Shown here piece by piece: positions 1 to 6,578 of a stretch of 8,867 nucleotides of DNA. This stretch comes from JAAOZN01 sp964421575. Lineage in GTDB: Archaea; Thermoproteota; Nitrososphaeria; Nitrososphaerales; JAAOZN01. Below the pieces are notes generated by a model. The model ran no database searches. It was not told the origin of the DNA and worked only from the letters and a program-made list of their open reading frames with translations. The position numbers were made by a program, and so were the translations under genes. Within the stretch, counting starts at the first letter, position 1. Each line of letters begins with the position of its first letter. The stretch is taken from NCBI GenBank assembly GCA_964421575.1, contig CAYQXI010000075.1, positions 1 to 8,867 on the forward strand. Direction: 5' to 3'.

Positions 1-2313
1 GATAGACATCCTGAGAACCGCGGCAAATCTGGTTACGAACGCATAAGCTGGGAGGAAGCTTTGAGCATAATCACTAGAGAGATAGAGCGTGTGAAGAGAA
101 AATATGGGCCATCAGCTATAGCGGCAACAGCCTCATCACACCACGAGTGGGGGAATATTGGCTACAGGCATAGCGCCTTCTTCAGATTCTTTAACCTCTT
201 AGGCTTCACCTACATAGATCACAACCCTGACAGCTGGGAGGGGTGGCACTGGGGGGCTATGCACATGTGGGGTTTCTACTGGCGGCTCGGTGTCCCAGAA
301 CAGTATGATCTGCTTGAAGACGCGTTAAAGAATTGTGAGATGATCGTATTCTGGTCCTCAGATCCAGATTCAAACCGCGCCATAGGTTATCAAGGGTATG
401 AATCCGCACCATGGAGGCAGTGGTTAAGAGAACTCGGGGTAAAGATGGTTTTCATAGACCCGCACTATAACTATACAGCCGCACTATACGCAGATAAGTG
501 GCTGGCACCCAAACCTGGTACAGATACCGCTCTAGCTTTAGCGATAGCATATACGTGGCTAGTTGAAGATAGGTATGATAAAGAGTATGTAGCTACGCAC
601 ACCTACGGCTTTGATGAATTTAAGAAATATGTACTTGGTGAAGAAGACGGAATACCTAAAACACCTAAGTGGGCTGAAGAGTTAACAGACATACCAGCTA
701 GAGAGATAAGGGCACTAGCAAGGGAATGGGCCTCTAAAAGAACTATGCTGGCTGCGGGTGGACTTGGTGGATGGGGAGGGGCTTGCAGATCTGCGTATGC
801 AACAGAGTGGACGAGAATGATGGTTGCGCTCGCCGCTATGCAAGGATTGGGGAAGCCGGGTGTTAACATATGGAGCACGACACAAGGTGCACCATTTAAC
901 GCGAACTTCTATTTTCCAGGTTATGCAGAAGGTGGTATATCTGGAGATCCGCAAAAGACCGCTGCTATGTTTGAGCTATTGGGCAGGGGTATGGTTAAGA
1001 AGCCAACGGCTTGTCCAATCCACGATTCGCACCATATACCTCGACTTCTTCTACCTGAGTGTATACTTAATCCGCCGGTTGAATGGAGGGGTAGAGGTTT
1101 CTGCGGCGAATCAACAGAACATCAGTTCAGACGTTACAGCTATCCGGCGCCAGGCTATAGTGAAGCCAAGCTACTTTACAGAATTGGTGGAGCATACATA
1201 GGAACGATGACTGAGACAAATAGATGGGCTCGAATGTACAGAAGCCCAAAGCTAGAATTGGTTGTAAGTCAAACATTGTTCGTAAACGAGCCTGATACAA
1301 AGTTTGCTGACATAATACTGCCAGCCTGCACAAACTTTGAACGCTGGGATATAAGTGAGTGGGCTAGCTGCTCAGGCTACATACCACATTCTTCTTGCGG
1401 GACTAACCATAGGATGATAGTTCTCCATATGAAGTGCATAGAGCCTTTGGGCGAATCAAAGAGCGATTACCAAATATTTGCAGAGCTTGCAAAAAGGCTA
1501 GGCTTCTACGACGAGTTCACAGAGGGAGGAATGACGGAGCTGGATTGGGTTAAGAGGATGTTCGATGTAACCGATGTCTCTAAATATATATCGTGGGAAG
1601 AATTCAAAAAGAAGGGTTACTTTGTTGTACCGCTGCCGAAACCATATAGAAGCACACCGGCTCTCCGCTGGTTCTACGAAAACAGACCTAGGGACACACC
1701 CGACTGGGGACCAGCTCCGCGTGATAGCCCAATTAATAGAGTGGGATTAGCGACCCCAACTGGTAAAATAGAGTTCGTCTCACAGACGCTTTCACGTTTT
1801 GACCCTAATGATGCTGAGAGACCTCCTTTGCCGCGTTTTATCCCATCGTGGGAGGGGCATTTGAGTGAGCGAGCAAAGAAGTATCCTTTGCAGCTTATTT
1901 CGCCGCATCCTAGGTTTTCATACCACACACATTATGATGGAAAATCTACTTGGATAAATGAAATTCCTGAGCACCGTGTACTAAAGGAAGATGGACGATA
2001 TTACTGGGTTATTAGGATCAACCCGAAGGATGCCGAGCCAAGAGGGATTAAGGATGGAGACATAGTTAAGGTGTATAATGATAGGGGAGCAGTCCTATGC
2101 GTCGCAAAAGTCACCGAAAGGGTCAGACCCGGTGTTGTCCACGGCTGGGAATCGTGTAACGTATACGACCCCATTGGCGAACCTGGAGATCCTAATTCGG
2201 TAGATAGAGGAGGGTGTCTTAACCTATTGACTCCTGCGAAGTTCATATCCAAGAACGCTTGTGGTATGGCGCCTAACTCATGTTTAGTTGAAGTCGAGAA
2301 GTGGGGTGGGTAA
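1..2313 (+). CDS. Pyrogallol-phloroglucinol transhydroxylase-like molybdopterin oxidoreductase, large subunit (5' partial)
   Basis: DMSO-reductase-family catalytic subunit, likely holding Mo (or W) between two pterin guanine dinucleotides. The frame is open from base 1 to the TAA, so the first roughly 97 residues lie outside the window and the TTG at 61 is not the start. Numbering from base 1: the family motif NRG-Y-RISWEEA is at about 6-20 and the C-terminal dinucleotide-binding domain at about 628-770. In Pelobacter transhydroxylase I recall His144, Tyr152, Arg153, Asp174, Ser175 (Mo ligand), Trp176, Trp354, Tyr404, Cys557 and Tyr560 in the active site. Here H47, Y55, R56, D77-S78-W79, W258, Y308, C457 and Y460 fall at matching spacings. 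The enzyme moves OH between phenols, for example pyrogallol to phloroglucinol. The small subunit starts one base after the stop. A related catechol dehydroxylase is the main alternative. Whether there is a Tat signal cannot be seen. Confidence 0.85.
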   Translation, partial: DRHPENRGKSGYERISWEEALSIITREIERVKRKYGPSAIAATASSHHEWGNIGYRHSAFFRFFNLLGFTYIDHNPDSWEGWHWGAMHMWGFYWRLGVPEQYDLLEDALKNCEMIVFWSSDPDSNRAIGYQGYESAPWRQWLRELGVKMVFIDPHYNYTAALYADKWLAPKPGTDTALALAIAYTWLVEDRYDKEYVATHTYGFDEFKKYVLGEEDGIPKTPKWAEELTDIPAREIRALAREWASKRTMLAAGGLGGWGGACRSAYATEWTRMMVALAAMQGLGKPGVNIWSTTQGAPFNANFYFPGYAEGGISGDPQKTAAMFELLGRGMVKKPTACPIHDSHHIPRLLLPECILNPPVEWRGRGFCGESTEHQFRRYSYPAPGYSEAKLLYRIGGAYIGTMTETNRWARMYRSPKLELVVSQTLFVNEPDTKFADIILPACTNFERWDISEWASCSGYIPHSSCGTNHRMIVLHMKCIEPLGESKSDYQIFAELAKRLGFYDEFTEGGMTELDWVKRMFDVTDVSKYISWEEFKKKGYFVVPLPKPYRSTPALRWFYENRPRDTPDWGPAPRDSPINRVGLATPTGKIEFVSQTLSRFDPNDAERPPLPRFIPSWEGHLSERAKKYPLQLISPHPRFSYHTHYDGKSTWINEIPEHRVLKEDGRYYWVIRINPKDAEPRGIKDGDIVKVYNDRGAVLCVAKVTERVRPGVVHGWESCNVYDPIGEPGDPNSVDRGGCLNLLTPAKFISKNACGMAPNSCLVEVEKWGG
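2304..2310 (+). promoter_or_regulatory. Ribosome binding site of the small subunit
   Basis: The G-rich GGGTGGG stretch ends four bases before ATG 2315 and partly matches the archaeal GGTGA-type Shine-Dalgarno sequence. It overlaps the last codons of the large subunit, so the two subunits are probably translationally coupled. It supports ATG 2315 over the upstream TTG. Confidence 0.5.
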
Positions 2314-2314
2314 A

Positions 2315-3160
2315 ATGGTCAAGTGGGCTCTAGTTGTTGATATAACAAAATGCAACGGTTGCTACAACTGTTTCCTCGCTTGCAAAGATGAGTTTTGGGA
2401 TAACGATCATCCACCATATTCAGCCGCGCAACCTAGGCACGGCCATTACTGGATGAATATTCTGTCGAAAGAGAGGGGGCAATATCCGCATGTCCGCATA
2501 GCCTACCTACCTTTACCTTGTATGCATTGTGATAACGCCCCTTGCATAGCAGCTGCTAAAGACGGCGCGGCCTATAAGAGGCCTGATGGGATAGTGATAA
2601 TAGATCCGGAGAAGGCGTTTAACCAAAAGCAGATAGTCACCTCTTGCCCCTATAATGTCATTTTCTGGAACAAGGAGAAGAAGATTCCTCAGAAATGCAC
2701 TTTTTGCGCACATTTACTTGATAATGGATGGAAGGAACCAAGGTGTGTGCAAGCGTGTCCCACAAAGGCATTATTATTTGGTGATTTAGATGATCCAAAG
2801 AGTGAGGTATATAAGGCTGTGATCTCTGGGAGGGCTGAGCAGTTAAAGCCTGAGCTCGGCACTAGCCCAAGAGTCTACTACATTGGATTACACAGATATA
2901 ATAAATTATTCATAGCGGGTAGCGTAGTATTCAAAGACGTGGATGAATGTGCTGAAAAAGTAAAAGTAACGCTACAGGAAAAAGAAAGCGGTAAAACATT
3001 AACCACTTTCACAAATGTATTCGGAGATTTCGAATTCGACGGTCTAAGTCCTGGCAATTATTCATTGAGTTTTGAACATCCACATTATCGGGCGGAGAAG
3101 CTAGAGATAAGGCTAGAGAAAAGCATCTATATCGGTTACATCTTCCTAGAAAAAACTTAA
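2315..3160 (+). CDS. Transhydroxylase-like iron-sulfur small subunit with C-terminal Cna-B/transthyretin-like domain
   Basis: 281-residue electron-transfer subunit. ATG 2315 is chosen because it follows the large-subunit TAA by one base, with GGGGTGGG just upstream; an in-frame TTG at 2288 lies inside the upstream gene. The ferredoxin region (about 1-195) has motif I C13, C16, C19, C23; motif II C69, C72, C77; a single motif III cysteine, C111; and motif IV C128, C131, C144, C148. That is twelve cysteines, enough for three [4Fe-4S] clusters; motif II lacks its fourth cysteine (Ala81) and motif III its first three, so the fourth cluster of DmsB-type subunits is gone. Residues about 197-281 form a beta-rich domain with the GDFEFDGLSPGNYSL signature of Cna-B/carboxypeptidase-regulatory folds. 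Pelobacter transhydroxylase beta (about 274 residues) has the same layout. No signal peptide or membrane segment is seen, and no membrane-anchor gene follows. Confidence 0.88.
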   Translation: MVKWALVVDITKCNGCYNCFLACKDEFWDNDHPPYSAAQPRHGHYWMNILSKERGQYPHVRIAYLPLPCMHCDNAPCIAAAKDGAAYKRPDGIVIIDPEKAFNQKQIVTSCPYNVIFWNKEKKIPQKCTFCAHLLDNGWKEPRCVQACPTKALLFGDLDDPKSEVYKAVISGRAEQLKPELGTSPRVYYIGLHRYNKLFIAGSVVFKDVDECAEKVKVTLQEKESGKTLTTFTNVFGDFEFDGLSPGNYSLSFEHPHYRAEKLEIRLEKSIYIGYIFLEKT

Positions 3161-3164
3161 ACTA

Positions 3165-3176
3165 TTTTTAATTTTT
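3165..3176 (+). terminator. Oligo-T terminator after the transhydroxylase genes
   Basis: Two runs of five T (3165-3169 and 3172-3176) separated by AA begin four bases after the small-subunit stop. Oligo-T runs without a strong hairpin are the usual archaeal intrinsic termination signal. This suggests the transporter genes are transcribed separately, from the promoter at 3231-3238. Confidence 0.6.
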
Positions 3177-3194
3177 AATCTAAGGAGTGGGGTG

Positions 3195-3207
3195 ATAACG
3201 GCGTTAT
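3195..3207. promoter_or_regulatory. Perfect 13-base palindrome, candidate operator
   Basis: ATAACG, one central G, then CGTTAT: a perfect 6-base inverted repeat in the 105-base gap between the transhydroxylase and livH. It ends 23 bases before the TATA-like box of livH. The size and position fit a dimeric regulator upstream of the core promoter. I do not see the same sequence before livG or between pyrD and the Nop5-like gene, and the regulator is unknown. Confidence 0.35.
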
Positions 3208-3230
3208 TATAAAGAATTGATAGTAAAATA

Positions 3231-3238
3231 TTTAAATA
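3231..3238 (+). promoter_or_regulatory. TATA-like promoter box of livHM
   Basis: TTTAAATA, preceded by an A-rich stretch, is centred about 31 bases before ATG 3266. With the usual archaeal spacing of about 24-26 bases, transcription would start near 3258-3260. That leaves a leader of about six to eight bases, too short for a normal ribosome binding site, so translation may be effectively leaderless. Confidence 0.55.
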
Positions 3239-3265
3239 GTAATTTTTGAAGTCAGTAATGTTAAA

Positions 3266-4126
3266 ATGCTTGCAGATGCCATAATTAGTGGAATACTATT
3301 CGGCGGCATTTACGCATTAATAGCAAGTGGTTTTTCTATAGCGCTTAGCTTTACAAGGATACTGAATCTGGCACATGGAGAGATTATGATATTTGCGGCA
3401 TATTTTTGCTATTTCCTCTTTAAATCATTAGGAATTGACCCATTTATCTCATTACTTATTATATTACCGATATTCTTTTTGGTAGGTTTCGTATTTTACA
3501 ACGGGCTTTCAAGATATTCCAGAAGGGCTAATTTAGAGAGCGTACTTCTCTTGTTTATTGCGATCTCAACTATACTACAGAATCTTGGTCTTCTCTTTTG
3601 GTTGTCGACCCAAAGATCTATTACGCTCAGTTATCTTGTAAACCCCATTATTATTCTAGGCATCAATATTTCGCCCATCTACTTGGTAGGCGGTCTTGTA
3701 GGTTTTGCGATAATTTTTGGGTTACACTTCTTCTTGACGAAGACAAAAAGTGGGTTGGCTATACGCGCCATCCCACAGGACGCAGAGTTGGCAGCTACAA
3801 CCGGAATAAACTATTTCCTTATGGGGCGAATAGCATTCGGTCTCGCATTTCTGTGTGCAGGACTGGCTGGAGCGATGGTAGCAGTAATGTTCACTTTTAA
3901 TCCAACAAGTGGTTTAAACTCGTTATTAATAGCTTTGTCGGTTGTTGTGCTCGGTGGTTTAGGTAGTATCTTTGGATGTCTTGTAGGAGGACTAATATTA
4001 GGAGTGGTAGGTTCTCTTGCTTCCTATTATTTTGGAGCTGGGGTTCAGTTACTAATCGGCTACATAATTTTCTTGATCGTTCTTTTAATCAAGCCAAAGG
4101 GGCTGTTCGGGCGTTATGTACTCTAA
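3266..4126 (+). CDS. livH: Branched-chain amino acid-type ABC transporter permease, LivH family
   Basis: 286-residue hydrophobic inner permease of a HAAT-family importer; it pairs with LivM to form the membrane channel. The family motif LNLAHGEI is at 33-40. A cytoplasmic loop, KSGLAIRAIPQDAELAATTG (161-180), is the EAA-like segment that contacts the ATPases. A glycine-rich helix beginning GGLGSIFG is at 230-237 and KPKGLFGR is near the C terminus. About eight membrane helices are apparent and the length is normal for the family. ATG 3266 starts directly with the amphipathic first helix and follows a TATA-like box. The gene overlaps livM by 11 bases. The substrate cannot be read from the permease: the family carries leucine/isoleucine/valine, urea, amides and, in some bacteria, aromatic acids. 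Very AT-rich (14 G+C in 60 at 3421-3480). Confidence 0.93.
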   Translation: MLADAIISGILFGGIYALIASGFSIALSFTRILNLAHGEIMIFAAYFCYFLFKSLGIDPFISLLIILPIFFLVGFVFYNGLSRYSRRANLESVLLLFIAISTILQNLGLLFWLSTQRSITLSYLVNPIIILGINISPIYLVGGLVGFAIIFGLHFFLTKTKSGLAIRAIPQDAELAATTGINYFLMGRIAFGLAFLCAGLAGAMVAVMFTFNPTSGLNSLLIALSVVVLGGLGSIFGCLVGGLILGVVGSLASYYFGAGVQLLIGYIIFLIVLLIKPKGLFGRYVL

Positions 4127-5063
4127 ATCCGGTAAGGTAAAAGGCGCAACTTTATCGAAGCCCTTGATCTTCATATTGATTGGTGCGATCTTAGTTCTCT
4201 TACCTTTTATAATTCCTCCATACTGGGTTGTTTTGCTATTCTTTTACTTTGTAAGATTAACCTTAGCTCAAAGCTGGAATATAGCTGGAGGTTACTGTAA
4301 TTTAATTAGTTTAGGGCAAGGTGCTTTCGCAGGTATAGGAGCATACACAACGTTCTTACTCTACTTTAGTGGAGTACCCGTAGAAGGAGCTTTAGTAGCT
4401 GGAGGGGTTATAGCCGCGTGTTTTGCTGCACTACTTTCTAAACCTCTATTCAGACTCAAGGGGGTCTACTTTACAATAGGCACGTTAGCCCTTGGTGAAA
4501 TCTTAAAACTGGTTGTAATAAGAGTACCATACTTAGGTGGAAGCTGGGGGCTGCATATAACATCATTACCACCTTATTATTCCTCACAATACCTATACTA
4601 TCTTTCGTTAATTTTCAGCGTAGTAGCTCTAGTTGTAATATGGAAGATTACGAGATCTTCGATTGGTTGGGCTTTGAAGTGTATCCGTAATGATGAGGAT
4701 GCTAGTGAGTTAGTCGGCATTAACACGTATAAATACAAGGTTTATGCGTTTATGCTACAAGCCTTCTTCACTGCACTTATGGGTGGGCTATTAGCATTAT
4801 ATACGCTACACATAGAGCCTTACACCATCTTCAGTCTATCGCTTTCCATTGAGGCGTTAACGATAACCTACATTGGGGGGAGGGGAACATTTCTTGGACC
4901 GTTTATTGGCGCTGCAATCATGGTAATGCTTTCACATTACCTTGCTACTTATTATACTCTCCACTTGGTTATAGTAGGGGCTATACTCTTAGCGATCATC
5001 CTTTTCTACCCTGAAGGGGTAGTTGGAGGGCTGTATAAGAGATTCAGATTTAAGGGTCTATAG
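4116..5063 (+). CDS. livM: Branched-chain amino acid-type ABC transporter permease, LivM family
   Basis: 315-residue second permease. Family landmarks are the motif GGYCNLISLGQGAFAGIGAY (58-77), FRLKGVYFTIGTLALGE (112-128), the ATPase-contact loop SSIGWALKCIRNDEDASELV (181-200) and TYIGGRGTFLGPFIGA (251-266). Many membrane helices are evident, with a short basic N-terminal tail (about 1-15) before the first helix. The ATG lies inside the end of livH in another frame, so the two permeases are translationally coupled. The TAG stop directly abuts the livF stop on the opposite strand with no spacer. I see no terminator for this transcript, so it probably runs antisense into livF. No substrate-binding protein gene lies upstream or downstream in the window. 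Confidence 0.93.
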   Translation: MYSKSGKVKGATLSKPLIFILIGAILVLLPFIIPPYWVVLLFFYFVRLTLAQSWNIAGGYCNLISLGQGAFAGIGAYTTFLLYFSGVPVEGALVAGGVIAACFAALLSKPLFRLKGVYFTIGTLALGEILKLVVIRVPYLGGSWGLHITSLPPYYSSQYLYYLSLIFSVVALVVIWKITRSSIGWALKCIRNDEDASELVGINTYKYKVYAFMLQAFFTALMGGLLALYTLHIEPYTIFSLSLSIEALTITYIGGRGTFLGPFIGAAIMVMLSHYLATYYTLHLVIVGAILLAIILFYPEGVVGGLYKRFRFKGL

Positions 5064-5768
5064 TTATTCGAAACCGAAGTAAGCTTTTTTAATTTCACTA
5101 TCCACTGCTTGTTCTCTTGATCCTTCCCAGACAATCCTTCCCTTTCTCATTATATATAGTCTGTTGCATATCTGTAAGGCTCGACGTATATTTTGATCAA
5201 CTATTAAAAATGTAAGACCCCTAGCCTTTAACTTCTCAATCACCTTATATAATTGGGTGGTGAGTATAGGGCTTAATCCTAACGAGATTTCATCAAATAT
5301 GCAAAGTTTAGGTCTTAAAATCAGGGAGCGGGCGATAGCGAGCATCTGTTGCTCACCTCCACTCAACGTTCCAGCTAGCTGATTTCTTCTCTCCTTAAGT
5401 ATTGGGAAGAGCTCATAGACTTCAGCAAGCGTTTCGGTAAATCTTTCTTTAGCTTCTGGTGTAGTTGCGGCTATCTGCAAGTTTTCTAAAACTGAGAGAT
5501 AGGGGAAGACTCTCTTACCTTCTAAAAGACAAGCGATGCCTCTCCTTACAATTTCGTGAGTAGTTAGCTTATCTATTCTACTCCCTTGGTATTCGATACT
5601 TCCTTTTTTAGGATTTAGTAAACCAATTATAGTTTTAATAGTTGTTGTTTTTCCTGCTGAATTCTGTCCACCTAAGAAGACGATTTCTCCTTGGTTAACT
5701 TTAAGGCTGACATTATATAATGCTTGTATAGGTCCATAAAAAACATCAATGTTATTGACGACGAGCAT
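5064..5768 (-). CDS. livF: Branched-chain amino acid-type ABC transporter ATPase, LivF family
   Basis: 234-residue ATP-hydrolysing subunit. Walker A GQNSAGKTT is at 34-42, the Q-loop region LEGKRVFPYLSVLENL at 82-97, the ABC signature LSGGEQQ at 135-141 and Walker B LCIFDE at 155-160. A VDQN segment replaces the histidine loop, as is usual for LivF (VEQN). An in-frame GTG at 5777 would add three residues, but it overlaps the livG stop. ATG 5768 sits five bases after a GGTGA ribosome site and is preferred. It follows livG by one base, so the two ATPases form one unit. They would power the LivH-LivM channel encoded convergently on the other strand. Walker A has GQN where GRN/GPN is common, which still fits GxxxxGKT. 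Confidence 0.93.
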   Translation of the reverse strand: MLVVNNIDVFYGPIQALYNVSLKVNQGEIVFLGGQNSAGKTTTIKTIIGLLNPKKGSIEYQGSRIDKLTTHEIVRRGIACLLEGKRVFPYLSVLENLQIAATTPEAKERFTETLAEVYELFPILKERRNQLAGTLSGGEQQMLAIARSLILRPKLCIFDEISLGLSPILTTQLYKVIEKLKARGLTFLIVDQNIRRALQICNRLYIMRKGRIVWEGSREQAVDSEIKKAYFGFE

Positions 5769-5769
5769 C

Positions 5770-6489
5770 TTATTCACCTATATATGCTTTAATTACCATC
5801 TCATTTTTCAATACTTCTTCCACAGAACCCTCAGCTATCTTTCTACCCTCGTTTAAGCAAATAAGCCTCTGACAACTTCTACCAACAGCTTCCATTATAT
5901 GCTCAACCCAAATTATGGTTATTCCCCATTCTTTGTTTAATCGTTCTATTAGTAATCGCACATCCCTCATTTCAAGCTCACTTACACCTGCTGCTAACTC
6001 GTCCAAGAGCAGCAACTTGGGCTGCGTGTTCAAAGCCCTCGCCAGCTCAAGTAGTTTCAATTGAACACCAGTTAATTTACTTGGCAGCTCGTCTCTAAAA
6101 TCCCACAGCCCTACGAATTCTAAGATCTTTGCTGTATTTTCTACAATTCCTTCTTTACTAATTTTACGCCCAAAGATACCTCCCATCATCACGTTTTCAA
6201 ACACAGTCAAAGTTAAGAAGGGCTTAGGAATCTGGTTAGTTTTAGCGATACCTAATTGAATGATTTTGTGCGGTGCTAATCCGGTTATCCGACTGCCCTC
6301 AAATATAACGTTACCGCTGGTTGGTTGATATACGCCTACGATCAGATTTAGGAGAGTCGATTTACCAGAACCATTTGGACCAATTAACCCAATAATTTCT
6401 TTTTCATTAACCTCACAGCTAAAATTCTCCAAAGCAACGAGTCCTCCAAACTTCTTTGTTAAATTTTTACATTGTAAAAGAGGATGCAT
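5770..6489 (-). CDS. livG: Branched-chain amino acid-type ABC transporter ATPase, LivG family
   Basis: 239-residue ATPase partner of LivF. Walker A GPNGSGKST is at 37-45, the Q-loop region around Q86 (TNQIPKPF), Walker B LLLLDE at 159-164 and the H-loop EHIMEAV with His197. The signature motif is degenerate: LTGVQ (139-143) instead of LSGGQ, followed by the normal LLELARAL helix. The proline after Walker B is also replaced (DELAAGV rather than DEPAAGL). I recall LivG subgroups with similarly weak signatures, so this looks like a subfamily trait rather than damage. The ATG at 6489 follows GAAGGGG. An 89-base gap with its own TATA-like box separates it from pyrK. It is AT-rich like livF and the permeases and unlike pyrK, consistent with one imported four-gene block. 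Confidence 0.92.
   Translation of the reverse strand: MHPLLQCKNLTKKFGGLVALENFSCEVNEKEIIGLIGPNGSGKSTLLNLIVGVYQPTSGNVIFEGSRITGLAPHKIIQLGIAKTNQIPKPFLTLTVFENVMMGGIFGRKISKEGIVENTAKILEFVGLWDFRDELPSKLTGVQLKLLELARALNTQPKLLLLDELAAGVSELEMRDVRLLIERLNKEWGITIIWVEHIMEAVGRSCQRLICLNEGRKIAEGSVEEVLKNEMVIKAYIGE
5774..5778 (-). promoter_or_regulatory. GGTGA ribosome binding site of livF
   Basis: On the minus strand the sequence is GGTGA, ATAAG, then ATG. This is the canonical archaeal Shine-Dalgarno core with five-base spacing. It overlaps the end of livG and decides the livF start at ATG 5768 rather than GTG 5777. Confidence 0.7.
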
Positions 6490-6532
6490 CTATTTTCCCC
6501 TTCACTAAGCCCCTTTATGTATCTTTCGACAC

Positions 6533-6541
6533 ATTAAATAT
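6533..6541 (-). promoter_or_regulatory. TATA-like promoter box of livGF
   Basis: Minus-strand ATATTTAAT is centred about 48 bases before the livG ATG. Transcription would start near 6512, giving a leader of about 23 bases that contains GAAGGGG (6503-6497) before ATG 6489. This suggests livGF is transcribed independently of pyrDK, although read-through from pyrK cannot be excluded. Confidence 0.45.
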
Positions 6542-6545
6542 GGTT

Positions 6546-6559
6546 AGGAAGGCTTTCCT
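6546..6559. other. Small inverted repeat after pyrK
   Basis: AGGAA, loop GGCT, TTCCT: a five-base stem with a four-base loop in the 89-base gap between the pyrK stop and livG, upstream of the livG TATA-like box. No T-run follows it on the minus strand, so it is a poor terminator. It may be a weak regulatory site or chance. Confidence 0.2.
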
Positions 6560-6578
6560 CCTCCTTTTGATATTTAGT

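Noticed and set aside
603..1333. Several open frames of 60-125 codons on both strands inside the large-subunit gene.
   Set aside because: They lie within a strongly conserved coding region and show no protein-family features; they are shadow frames.
61..2313. Treating TTG at 61 as the true start of the large subunit.
   Set aside because: The frame is open back to base 1 and encodes the conserved NRG...Y.RISWEEA segment, so the gene runs in from outside the window.
3185..3215. A possible short gene after the GGGGTGA sequence at 3188-3194 before livH.
   Set aside because: The only start nearby is a GTG giving six codons before TAA. The GTGATAACG stretch is better explained as part of the palindrome region.
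6496..6539. A tiny minus-strand reading frame starting ATG TGT CGA in the livG leader (about nine residues).
   Set aside because: No ribosome site at a sensible distance, no recognisable leader-peptide features, and the predicted transcript would start downstream of its ATG.
6556..6570. A strong AGGAGGAGG-like ribosome site on the minus strand just after pyrK.
   Set aside because: No start codon lies within usable distance; the nearest ATG is more than 20 bases away and opens only a nine-codon frame.
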